Positions 14,715-22,756 of a stretch of DNA of 64,000 nt are shown one piece after another; within the stretch, counting starts at the first letter, position 1; each line of letters starts with the position of its first letter. Position numbers and translations under genes: made by a program. The notes beneath the pieces were generated by a model. It was not told where the DNA came from. It worked only from the letters and a program-made list of their open reading frames with translations, and ran no database searches. The DNA lies in the IMG/VR virus record IMGVR_UViG_3300017783_000007, positions 1 through 64,000 of that record. One strand, written 5' to 3'. Origin of the DNA: a virus.

Positions 14715-15122
14715 ATGTTCTTATTTGACTGGACGAAAATCTACATAGAGAGCGATGGCAACGTCGTGGAAACTGTGCGCATTTTGCGTATGCTTGTCGA
14801 AAGACAAATACCTAGAAATCGCAAAGACCCTATCTATGGATATTCGCAGAAAAACTTTTCTGGGCGCAGCTTCCTGCTGCATCCTGACGTCCTTCTATAC
14901 CATTCTTATAAGTACACGTATCGTGAAGTAGCCCAATACATTGCGTTGGCTGCCTTGCGTTCGTACGCTGATTATATTAGCAACCAAAAAATAACCCTTG
15001 ACCTCGTGTTTATGCCCGGGGATCAAGGACTATCAATTATAGAAAATAATAGGCTACTTTATTTAGAGGATGACCAAGTTCATTTTCTTTACGAAGAAGT
15101 CAACAATATGGAGATACATTAA
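14715..15122 (+). CDS. Conserved hypothetical protein overlapping promoter P5
   Basis: 135 residues beginning MFLFDWTKIYIES. It continues with RILRMLVERQIPRNRKDP and YSQKNFSGRSFLLHPDVLLYHSYKYTYREVAQYIALAALRSY, then ends with LLYLEDDQVHFLYEE. Similar proteins starting with F-[DI]-W-T-K are remembered from marine phages, which supports the ATG at 14715. However, this start has no ribosome-binding site and lies two bases after a TATAAT box. It may be translated from read-through mRNA, or begin at an internal codon such as GTG 14766. The function is unknown; it sits immediately before the SSB-like gene. Confidence 0.65.
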   Translation: MFLFDWTKIYIESDGNVVETVRILRMLVERQIPRNRKDPIYGYSQKNFSGRSFLLHPDVLLYHSYKYTYREVAQYIALAALRSYADYISNQKITLDLVFMPGDQGLSIIENNRLLYLEDDQVHFLYEEVNNMEIH

Positions 15123-15755
15123 ATGGCTATTTCATTTAACCAACAGAAGGGTTCTGCCCAAAAAAGTTCTATCAGTAGCTTTCAGTATACTGATGGAGAT
15201 AATAAATTTCGCCTGGTAGGGGATATCCTTGCACGGTATGTGTACTGGGTAAAAGGTGAGAATGATAAGAATATTCCTCTCGAATGTCTGTCTTTCGACC
15301 GAAACAAAGAAACCTTCAATAACATGGAGAAAGATTGGGTTCGGGAGTATTACCCTGACCTCAAGTGTGGCTGGAGCTATGCTACTCAGTGCATCGACAA
15401 CGGTCAGGTCAAAGTTGTAAATCTAAAGAAGAAACTGTGGGAGCAAATTATTACTGCCGCAGAAGATTTAGGAGATCCTACTGATCCTGATACTGGCTGG
15501 GATGTTTGCTTTAAGCGAGTAAAGACTGGACCTCTGCCTTACAATGTAGAGTACCAGCTACAAGCATTGAAGTGCAAGCCCCGTGCGTTGGAAGATGATG
15601 AGCTTTCTTTAATTGCTGAACTTAAGTCTATGGATGAAGTTATGCCTCGTCCTACTCCAGATGCTCAAAAAGAGTTGCTGGATCGCGTCCGTGATAATGC
15701 TGGCGCAGCTAATGAGATTGATGAAAGCATTGAAGAAGAGTTCAAAATCGGATGA
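15123..15755 (+). CDS. Single-stranded DNA-binding protein-like (gp32-type)
   Basis: 210 residues, starting directly after the previous stop. The core (about 25-150) has beta-rich segments FRLVGDILARYVYWVKG, NIPLECLSFDR and CGWSYATQCIDNGQVKVVNLKKKLWEQI. The C terminus is acidic (NEIDESIEEEFKIG), the hallmark of SSB and gp32 proteins that recruit replication partners. The setting beside recombination nuclease subunits and polymerase supports the role. The assignment is from pattern and context, since OB folds are poorly conserved. Confidence 0.7.
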   Translation: MAISFNQQKGSAQKSSISSFQYTDGDNKFRLVGDILARYVYWVKGENDKNIPLECLSFDRNKETFNNMEKDWVREYYPDLKCGWSYATQCIDNGQVKVVNLKKKLWEQIITAAEDLGDPTDPDTGWDVCFKRVKTGPLPYNVEYQLQALKCKPRALEDDELSLIAELKSMDEVMPRPTPDAQKELLDRVRDNAGAANEIDESIEEEFKIG

Positions 15756-16711
15756 TTTTATTTACGGCAGACTGGCATATTAAGCTAGGGCAAAAGAATG
15801 TGCCACGAGAGTGGGCATTAAATCGCTATAATATGTTCTTTGATCAAGTGCATAGCTATTGCAAACAGTGTGACTCCCATATTATTGGGGGAGACTTGTT
15901 TGATCGTCTGCCTAGTATGGAAGAGCTGGAACTTTACTTTTCGTTTATTCGGAATGTTAAAGTTCCCACCATAATCTACGACGGAAATCATGAAGCAACA
16001 AAGAAGAATAAAACATTCTTCAGTCAGCTAAAGCAAGTCAGCAGGGATATTAACCCTCTGATTCATATAGTTGATGTTTCTTACATTGATGAAGATGTAG
16101 GTTTTGGTGTACTTCCTTATGCAGATTTGCACAGAAAAGAGAGTATTGAGCGTTTCAACACTTCTCAGCCTTTGTTCACTCATGTTAGAGGAGAGATTCC
16201 TCCGCATGTAAAGCCAGAGGTAGATTTAGACAGGTTTTCAGAATTTCCCGTAGTGTTTGCAGGTGATCTTCATGCTCACAGCAATACTCAAAGAAACATA
16301 GTGTACCCTGGAAGCCCGATGACTACTTCCTTTCACAGAAAAGAGGTCTCAACGGGGTGTCTGTTTATTAATGAAAAAGATTGGAGCTGGATATGGGAGC
16401 CTTTTGATCTTCCTCAGCTTATTCGTAAAACAGTCACAAACCCAGAAGATATGATACCTACTGACTATCATCATACTATTTATGAAATAGAGGGTGATAT
16501 ACAAGAATTGGCCTCTGTAGAAAACTCAGAATTACTGGATAAAAAGGTAATAAAGCGTAACTCGGAGGCATCTTTGGTTATTGATAAAGATATGACCATA
16601 GAAGAAGAACTAGTAGAGTATCTAACTTATATTCTAGAAATACCAGATAACAAAGTAGCTGACATAGTAGGAACTTATAATGATTACGCTCAAAAAACTG
16701 AAATGGAGTAA
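15752..16711 (+). CDS. SbcD/gp47-like recombination exonuclease subunit
   Basis: 319 residues of the calcineurin-like phosphoesterase family. Metal-binding motifs: TADWHI (about 5-10), GGDLFDRL (about 46-53), YDGNHEA (about 75-81) and VVFAGDLHAHS (about 168-178). The phosphodiesterase region ends with YPGSPMTTSFHR. It would pair with the next gene's ATPase to form an Mre11-Rad50/SbcCD-type complex that resects DNA ends for recombination. It overlaps that gene by 32 bases and the SSB gene by four. Confidence 0.92.
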   Translation: MILFTADWHIKLGQKNVPREWALNRYNMFFDQVHSYCKQCDSHIIGGDLFDRLPSMEELELYFSFIRNVKVPTIIYDGNHEATKKNKTFFSQLKQVSRDINPLIHIVDVSYIDEDVGFGVLPYADLHRKESIERFNTSQPLFTHVRGEIPPHVKPEVDLDRFSEFPVVFAGDLHAHSNTQRNIVYPGSPMTTSFHRKEVSTGCLFINEKDWSWIWEPFDLPQLIRKTVTNPEDMIPTDYHHTIYEIEGDIQELASVENSELLDKKVIKRNSEASLVIDKDMTIEEELVEYLTYILEIPDNKVADIVGTYNDYAQKTEME

Positions 16712-18482
16712 CTGCTTCAGCTATGGACCAGATAATGAACTAGATCTGGAAGATAATACAGTAACGCAAATCATTGGTACAAACGGTATGGGGAAGTCCT
16801 CCATACCGTTAATCATTGAGGAAGTTTTGTATAATAAGAACTCTAAAGGAATCAAGAAAGCAGATATCCCAAATCGCTATATCAATAACGGATATAGTAT
16901 AGAACTTAGCTTTGAGAAAGACGGTAATGAGTATCGTATTGGCGTAGACAGAAAAAGCAATATCAAAGTAAAGCTGGAAAAGGACGGAGAAGATATTTCT
17001 AGTCATACAGCTACAAATACGTATAAGAGTATTCAAGAAGTTATTGGTATTGACTTTAAAACATTCTCGCAGCTTGTGTACCAAAATACAAATGCGAGCT
17101 TGCAGTTTCTTACAGCCACTGATACTAACAGGAAAAAGTTTTTAATTGATTTACTACACCTTGATAACTATGTCAATTTATTTGAGGTATTTAAAGAGGC
17201 AGCAAAGGAGTCTAACTCTAGGATTGTCGAGGTAAACTCAGAAATTGCAACAATTGAAAAATGGTTACAAAATAATAAATTAGATAGTACGATAGTACTG
17301 CCCTTGTTAGATTTTGAAATTGATACGGAAGAAGATGAGAAAACTTTCCGTTCTCTATCAGTAGAACTTGAAAATATCTCTGAAAAAAATAAAAAAATCT
17401 TACAAAACAATCAATATAAAAATATGCTGTCCAGCATAGATATTAACCAGGTGCAGACTGCTTTACATCAGTTGCCCCCTGCTGAGTCATATGATAAGTA
17501 TCAGAGCGACTTAGGGCAGCTAAATGCAGGAATAAAGTCCGCTAACAGCATGTTAGACAAGCTGTTAAGGCTAGAGGATAAGTGTCCTACCTGTGAGCAG
17601 GATATTGATGCAGAGTTTAAGAATGAGTTAGTGCAGTCCGAAAAGACTAAGCTAGCTAAATTAGATAGCGATAAAGACTTTAACGAAGACATGATACGGC
17701 AGATAAAAAGAAACAATAATTCTAGGCTTAATTTATCTAAAGCACAAAAGGAGTGGGAAGACCTTTATAGAGGTATAGACAACTCTTTGCCAAATCAAAT
17801 ATTAGACAAAAAAGAATTGTCGGATAACTTGGCAGAGCTTAAAACTAAGCTAGTAGCAGCAAAAGCAGAGCTAGCTAAGATTGCAAAAGAAAATGAAGCT
17901 AGAACTAGATCTAATACTCGTATCGAAATAATTCAAGCCCAAACAGATGGCTTTTTAGATAACTTAAAAAAATCTCAGCAAATACTAGAAGAACAACGGC
18001 AGTTGGATTCTAATTTGGATGTACTTAAAAAAGCATTCAGTACGAATGGATTACTAGCGTATAAAATAGAAAATCTTGTAAAGGAATTAGAAGAGCTAGC
18101 TAACACGTACCTTGCAGAGCTATCCGATGGGCGTTTTACACTACAATTTATTGTTTCAAACGATAAGCTAAATGTACAGATAACCGATAATGAAAATGTA
18201 GTAGATATTCTAGCACTTTCCTCAGGTGAGCTAGCTAGAGTAAATACTGCCACTCTCATAGCGATTAGAAAGCTGATGAGCAGCATCTCTAAATCTAGAA
18301 TTAATATCCTATTTTTAGATGAAGTTATTAATGTACTGGATGACACAGGTCGGGAGAAGCTAGTAGAGGTTTTGCTCACGGAAGAGCTGAATACTTATGT
18401 AGTTTCTCACGGCTGGACTCATCCCTTGCTCGAAAAAATTGAAGTAGTAAAACAAGGCAACGTAAGTGCATTAGACAAGTAG
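16680..18482 (+). CDS. SbcC/gp46-like recombination ATPase subunit
   Basis: 600 residues of SMC/Rad50 architecture. The Walker A motif is GTNGMGKSS (about 33-41). Long coiled coils flank a zinc hook CPTC at about 302-305. The ABC signature is LSSGELAR (about 512) and Walker B with D-loop is NILFLDEVINVLDDTG (about 542-557), followed by a VVSHGWTH switch histidine. It is shorter than E. coli SbcC because of short coils, as in T4 gp46. It acts with the SbcD-like subunit encoded just upstream. Confidence 0.93.
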   Translation: MITLKKLKWSNCFSYGPDNELDLEDNTVTQIIGTNGMGKSSIPLIIEEVLYNKNSKGIKKADIPNRYINNGYSIELSFEKDGNEYRIGVDRKSNIKVKLEKDGEDISSHTATNTYKSIQEVIGIDFKTFSQLVYQNTNASLQFLTATDTNRKKFLIDLLHLDNYVNLFEVFKEAAKESNSRIVEVNSEIATIEKWLQNNKLDSTIVLPLLDFEIDTEEDEKTFRSLSVELENISEKNKKILQNNQYKNMLSSIDINQVQTALHQLPPAESYDKYQSDLGQLNAGIKSANSMLDKLLRLEDKCPTCEQDIDAEFKNELVQSEKTKLAKLDSDKDFNEDMIRQIKRNNNSRLNLSKAQKEWEDLYRGIDNSLPNQILDKKELSDNLAELKTKLVAAKAELAKIAKENEARTRSNTRIEIIQAQTDGFLDNLKKSQQILEEQRQLDSNLDVLKKAFSTNGLLAYKIENLVKELEELANTYLAELSDGRFTLQFIVSNDKLNVQITDNENVVDILALSSGELARVNTATLIAIRKLMSSISKSRINILFLDEVINVLDDTGREKLVEVLLTEELNTYVVSHGWTHPLLEKIEVVKQGNVSALDK

Positions 18483-18483
18483 T

Positions 18484-18930
18484 ATGGTTGATTCAAGAGC
18501 AAAAGGTGCTAGAGGTGAGTATATTGTAAGAGATATGCTTAGAGAATACACTGATCTTCAGTTCGAGAGAGTGCCTAATTCAGGCGCTCTTGAGTACTTA
18601 AAAGGTGATCTTTATGTACCCCACGAGAAAAACAGATTCTGCATAGAAGTAAAAAACTATGCAGAGTCTCCCTTAACAGATAGAATATTTACAGCACCTA
18701 AAACTAACAACCTAATTAAGTGGTGGAAAAAACTAAAAGAGCAAGCAACGGGAGGTAATCAAGAGCCCCTGCTATTTTTTAAGTATAATAGATCCCCTGT
18801 ATTTGTAGTTACCGAAGAAAAACCAGTGACTACCCTACAATACATGCAGATTAAGTTTTTGGATTGTTATGTTCTACTAGCCGAAGACTGGCTAAAAACA
18901 GAAGAAATGGATTTTTTATATGGCGTTTAA
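18484..18930 (+). CDS. Hjc-like Holliday-junction resolvase / PDDEXK nuclease
   Basis: 148 residues. The N-terminal SRAKGARGEYIVRDMLREY matches the KGxxxEx... helix of archaeal-Hjc-type resolvases. Then come RVPNSGALEYLKGDLYVP and RFCIEVKNY, which supply the catalytic Glu, Asp and ExK of the PDDEXK fold. A resolvase or debranching nuclease fits the surrounding recombination genes. Other PDDEXK roles cannot be excluded. It overlaps the exonuclease gene by 11 bases. Confidence 0.72.
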   Translation: MVDSRAKGARGEYIVRDMLREYTDLQFERVPNSGALEYLKGDLYVPHEKNRFCIEVKNYAESPLTDRIFTAPKTNNLIKWWKKLKEQATGGNQEPLLFFKYNRSPVFVVTEEKPVTTLQYMQIKFLDCYVLLAEDWLKTEEMDFLYGV

Positions 18931-19759
18931 TTTTTCAGAGAAAGTAAATAATAAAAATCCAAATTGTGCATTAATAGTAGACGCACTTAATTTAGCTTTT
19001 AGATGGAAGCACCAAGGTCGAACAGACTTCCGGTATGAATACCAGCGAACTGTAGAGTCCTTAGCTCGCTCTTATGATTGTGAAAAAATTATAATGACGG
19101 CAGACTGGGGCTCTTCTAGCTACAGAAAACAAATTAGTCCTGACTATAAACAGAATAGAAAGGATAAGTTCGCAGATCAATCCGAGGAGGAAAAGATAGC
19201 GTTTGAAGAGTTTTTTGAAGAATATGAAGAGTCTTTAGCTTTATTAAAAGAAGAATACCCCCTACTACGATTTAGGGGGGTGGAGGCTGATGATATAGCG
19301 GCCCATCTGGTTAAAGAAAGGGAGCGATACGGTTTGGAGTATATTTGGTTAATTTCCAGTGACCGAGACTGGGATTTACTAATACAAGAGAATGTAGGAA
19401 GATTTTCCTATGTAACTCGAAAAGAAGTGACGTTAGAAAACTGGAGTACACACTATGATGTAACCCCAGAAGAGTATATTTCACTGAAGTGCCTTACTGG
19501 AGATAAAGGGGATAATGTTCCTGGTATTCCAGGTATTGGACCAAAAAGAGCGTTGGGGTTAATTAAGGAGTATGGAGATGCCTTAAATATTTATGATGCT
19601 TGCCCTATCCCAGGGAGGTATAAATATATTGAGTCATTGAATGAAAATTATGAGCAAATAGCCCAAAATTACGAATTGATGGATTTAATTACATATTGCG
19701 ATGATGCAATTGGGGCTGATAATATATCAGAAATAAGGAGTTTGCTCGATGCAGCTTAG
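18920..19759 (+). CDS. 5'-3' exonuclease / flap endonuclease
   Basis: 279 residues. FEN-family motifs: LIVDALNLAFR (about 19-29), the arch region with YKQNRKDK, acidic cluster RGVEADDIAAHL (about 117-128), SSDRDWDLLI (about 147-156) and GDKGDNVPGIPGIGPKRA, the H3TH DNA-binding loop (about 193-210). This is the T5 D15/T4 RNase H type, which removes RNA primers and flaps ahead of ligation. It is the separate 5' nuclease that complements the polymerase here, which lacks one. It overlaps both neighbours by 11 bases. Confidence 0.93.
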   Translation: MAFNFSEKVNNKNPNCALIVDALNLAFRWKHQGRTDFRYEYQRTVESLARSYDCEKIIMTADWGSSSYRKQISPDYKQNRKDKFADQSEEEKIAFEEFFEEYEESLALLKEEYPLLRFRGVEADDIAAHLVKERERYGLEYIWLISSDRDWDLLIQENVGRFSYVTRKEVTLENWSTHYDVTPEEYISLKCLTGDKGDNVPGIPGIGPKRALGLIKEYGDALNIYDACPIPGRYKYIESLNENYEQIAQNYELMDLITYCDDAIGADNISEIRSLLDAA

Positions 19760-21518
19760 TTATAATAGAGATAAGTATCTTTCTGAATTTAGTATAAAAA
19801 CTTTGGAAGATAGATATTTAGTAGATGGAGAGTCTTCTCCTCAAGATGCATTTGCTCGCGCTGCCAAAGCATTCGCAGATAATGATGCACACGCGCAGAG
19901 ATTATATGACTACGCTAGTAAGCTGTGGTTTATGTTTTCTACGCCTATTCTATCGAATGGGGGTACAAAAAGAGGTATGCCTATCAGTTGCTTTCTGAAC
20001 TATGTTGATGATAGTAGAGAGGGTATTACCGATCATTATACCGAGAACGCATATCTATCTTCAGTAGGTGGCGGAGTCGGCGGATGTTGGAACGGGGTCC
20101 GGAGTGTAGGCTCGAAAACGAGCAACGGCTCCGAAAGCACGGGAGTAATTCCGTTTCTAAAAGTAGTGGATGCTGAAATGCTAGCATTCTCACAGGGTGT
20201 AACACGAAGAGGAAGCTATGCAGCATATCTTGACATCTCTCACCCAGAAATTGAAGAGTTTCTGGATATTCGTAAACCTACAGGTGGTGATATTAACAGA
20301 AAGTCTGTTAATCTTCATCATGGCGTCCTTATATCTGACAAATTTATGGAATTGATTGAGAATGCTACGCGCTATGAAGGTTTTGATGATTCTTGGGATC
20401 TAGTAGACCCACATTCTGGTAAAGTTACGAAAACTGTATCTGCAAAGACACTTTGGGTAAAACTTATTCAAAATCGAGTGGAAACAGGAGAACCTTACAT
20501 AATGTTCAGTGATACTGTAGAAGAGGGTTTACCAGAGTTTCAACAGAATTTAGGACTAAGTGTTCATCACTCAAATCTATGTTCAGAGATTACACTTGCT
20601 ACAGATAAGGACCGCACAGCGGTATGCTGTCTGTCTAGTGTAAATCTGGAAGAGTACGATGAGTGGAAAAATGAGCCTAATTTTATTCCTGATCTAATTC
20701 GTATGCTAGACAACGTTATTGAATACTTTGTGCACCATGCTCCAGACCAGCTATCTCGTGCTAAATTTAGTGCGATGAGAGAGCGAAGCCTGGGATTAGG
20801 TGCAATGGGGTTTCATGCTCACCTTCAACGTCATAGTATTCCATTTGAGAGTGCCATGGCAAAAGGTAGAAACTTACAGATGTTTCAGCATATTAAATCG
20901 GAGGCAGTACGTGCAACAAGACAGCTTGCTGAAGAGCGAGGCGAGTGCCCTGACGGAGAAGGCTATGGTGTGCGTAACGCTCATCTTTTGGCTATCGCTC
21001 CTAATGCCAGTAGTAGTATTATCTGTGGTAATACTTCTCCTTCAATTGAGCCTTATAGGGCTAACGCTTTTACTCAGAAAACTAAAAGTGGCTCTAGTCT
21101 ACTTAAAAACGAGTATCTTGAAAATGTTTTACAAGACTTAGACCAAGATACGGAAGAAGTATGGAAGAGTATTGTAACCAATGGTGGTTCAGTACAACAT
21201 CTAGACTTTTTAGATGATTGGAATAAAGATGTATTTAAAACGGCTGTTGAGCTAGACCAACGATGGGTAATCGAAATGGCAGCAGACAGACAAGAGTATA
21301 TTTGCCAGAGTCAATCGCTAAATGTATTCTTTCCTGCAAATGTATCTAAACAGGAACTTCACGCCACTCATATGATGGCTTGGAAAAGAGGAGTGAAAAC
21401 TCTTTACTATCTACGCAGCGAGGCGTATAAGAGAGCGGAAAACGTTTCAGACGAAGCTCTGCGAAGACAAATCTTTGAAAGTATTGACGACGATGGTTGT
21501 CTGGCGTGTGAGGGATAA
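19749..21518 (+). CDS. nrdA: Class I ribonucleotide reductase, large subunit
   Basis: 589 residues. Catalytic cysteines are visible in ISCFLN (C81, one of the redox pair), NLCSEI (C278, the thiyl-radical cysteine in NxCxE) and AVCCLSSVNL. The PNASSSIICGNTSPSIEP loop and the C-terminal LYYLRSEA are typical, and the protein ends in CLACEG, the CxxC shuttle re-reduced by thioredoxin or glutaredoxin. No N-terminal ATP cone is present, so dATP feedback inhibition through that site is probably lost. It reduces NDPs to dNDPs with the beta subunit next door and the phage glutaredoxin at 510. Confidence 0.96.
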   Translation: MQLSYNRDKYLSEFSIKTLEDRYLVDGESSPQDAFARAAKAFADNDAHAQRLYDYASKLWFMFSTPILSNGGTKRGMPISCFLNYVDDSREGITDHYTENAYLSSVGGGVGGCWNGVRSVGSKTSNGSESTGVIPFLKVVDAEMLAFSQGVTRRGSYAAYLDISHPEIEEFLDIRKPTGGDINRKSVNLHHGVLISDKFMELIENATRYEGFDDSWDLVDPHSGKVTKTVSAKTLWVKLIQNRVETGEPYIMFSDTVEEGLPEFQQNLGLSVHHSNLCSEITLATDKDRTAVCCLSSVNLEEYDEWKNEPNFIPDLIRMLDNVIEYFVHHAPDQLSRAKFSAMRERSLGLGAMGFHAHLQRHSIPFESAMAKGRNLQMFQHIKSEAVRATRQLAEERGECPDGEGYGVRNAHLLAIAPNASSSIICGNTSPSIEPYRANAFTQKTKSGSSLLKNEYLENVLQDLDQDTEEVWKSIVTNGGSVQHLDFLDDWNKDVFKTAVELDQRWVIEMAADRQEYICQSQSLNVFFPANVSKQELHATHMMAWKRGVKTLYYLRSEAYKRAENVSDEALRRQIFESIDDDGCLACEG

Positions 21519-21519
21519 A

Positions 21520-22479
21520 ATGGACTTATTGACAGAAAGAGAATACTACAAACCTTTTAACTATCCGTGGGCTTTTGAGCACTATAAAACTCAACAGCAC
21601 ATGCATTGGCTTCCTGATGAGGTCAATCTAGCGGATGATCTAAAGGACTATAGGGAGAAAATGAGTGATGGAAACCGAAGACTGCTTTCGAGCATCTTTC
21701 GTTTCTTTACTCAAGCTGATGTAGATGTATGTTGTGGATATGCAAAGCACTATCTACCTACGTTTAAGCAGCCAGAGGTGCGAATGATGCTATCTGCGTT
21801 TGCTGCTATGGAGGCAGTACACCAGGAAGCATATTCGTTGCTTTTGGAAACACTTGGGTTCGGAGATGATGAATATCAAAAATTCTTTGAGCACAAAGCT
21901 ATGCTTGATAAGCATGAGCATTTAAGTAACTTTGGAATGGATACACCTATGGATATTGCAAAAACCATGGCTATCTATTCTGGATTTACTGAGGGAGTAC
22001 AGTTATTTAGTAGCTTTGCTATTCTACTGAATTTTCCTCGCCATAACTTGATGAAAGGTATGGGACAAATTGTTACATGGTCAATTCGCGACGAGACCCT
22101 TCATGTTGAAGGAATGTCACAATTGTTTAGAACTTTTATACAAGAGAATCCTGAGTTATGGAATGACGATCTAAAATATGAGATTTACTGTGCCGCAGAG
22201 CGAACAGTAGAACTAGAAGATGCATTTATTGATTTATGCTTTGAAGGTGCTGATGTACCTGAGCTTACAGCAGATGAAGTAAAGGCATACATTCGTTATA
22301 TTGCAGATCGAAGACTCCTAGGACTGGGAATGAAAAAGATCTTTTCAAGCGAAGAAAATCCTCTTCCTTGGCTAGATTATATGTTGAATGGCGTAGAACA
22401 CGCTAATTTTTTCGAGAACCGTGCCACTGAGTACTCGCGCGCTAGTACTACAGGTAATTGGCAAGATATTTTTAAATAA
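21520..22479 (+). CDS. nrdB: Class I ribonucleotide reductase, small subunit
   Basis: 319 residues from ATG 21520, just after the nrdA stop; a longer frame from 21475 is unlikely. Diiron ligands and radical tyrosine appear in order: Asp67 (or 69) in TQADVDV, Glu98 and His101 with Tyr105 in MEAVHQEAY, then the EGVQLF glutamate and RDETLH Glu/His. The tyrosyl-radical residue is therefore retained. The C-terminal tail ends TGNWQDIF, which would dock to the large subunit. Confidence 0.95.
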   Translation: MDLLTEREYYKPFNYPWAFEHYKTQQHMHWLPDEVNLADDLKDYREKMSDGNRRLLSSIFRFFTQADVDVCCGYAKHYLPTFKQPEVRMMLSAFAAMEAVHQEAYSLLLETLGFGDDEYQKFFEHKAMLDKHEHLSNFGMDTPMDIAKTMAIYSGFTEGVQLFSSFAILLNFPRHNLMKGMGQIVTWSIRDETLHVEGMSQLFRTFIQENPELWNDDLKYEIYCAAERTVELEDAFIDLCFEGADVPELTADEVKAYIRYIADRRLLGLGMKKIFSSEENPLPWLDYMLNGVEHANFFENRATEYSRASTTGNWQDIFK

Positions 22480-22490
22480 GGAACCTTATT

Positions 22491-22712
22491 ATGGCTGAAG
22501 TTGATCAAACTGAAGAAAATCCTGTATTAACCTTCAATGGGACAGAGTATCCTATTGCAGATCTTACAGACGAGCAAAAATACCTTGTAAATCAAATTCA
22601 AGATATTGAATCTCAGTTATCTCCTCTAAGAGCAAAAACCCATCAGCTCACTAGAGCAAAAGATGGATTTGTAACAGATCTAGATGTTTCATTAACACCT
22701 GGAGAGGAGTAA
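22491..22712 (+). CDS. Small hypothetical protein with predicted coiled coil
   Basis: 73 residues with AAGGA eight bases upstream of the ATG. The N-terminal part includes LTFNGTEYPIADLTDEQKYL, then a helical heptad-like stretch NQIQDIESQLSPLRAKTHQL, ending acidic. It resembles the DUF6447-like small proteins of phages (tentative). It is the last rightward gene, just before the convergent terminator. Confidence 0.65.
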   Translation: MAEVDQTEENPVLTFNGTEYPIADLTDEQKYLVNQIQDIESQLSPLRAKTHQLTRAKDGFVTDLDVSLTPGEE

Positions 22713-22716
22713 AAAG

Positions 22717-22739
22717 AAAGGGGCTTAGGCCCCTTTTTT
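22717..22739. terminator. Bidirectional terminator at the convergence of the two gene blocks
   Basis: AAAGGGGC, loop TTAG, GCCCCTTT plus a T6 tract for the + strand; the preceding A-rich tract supplies a T-rich tail for - strand transcripts. It lies between the last rightward gene and the last leftward gene. Confidence 0.93.
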
Positions 22740-22756
22740 ATTACCATTTTACTTCC

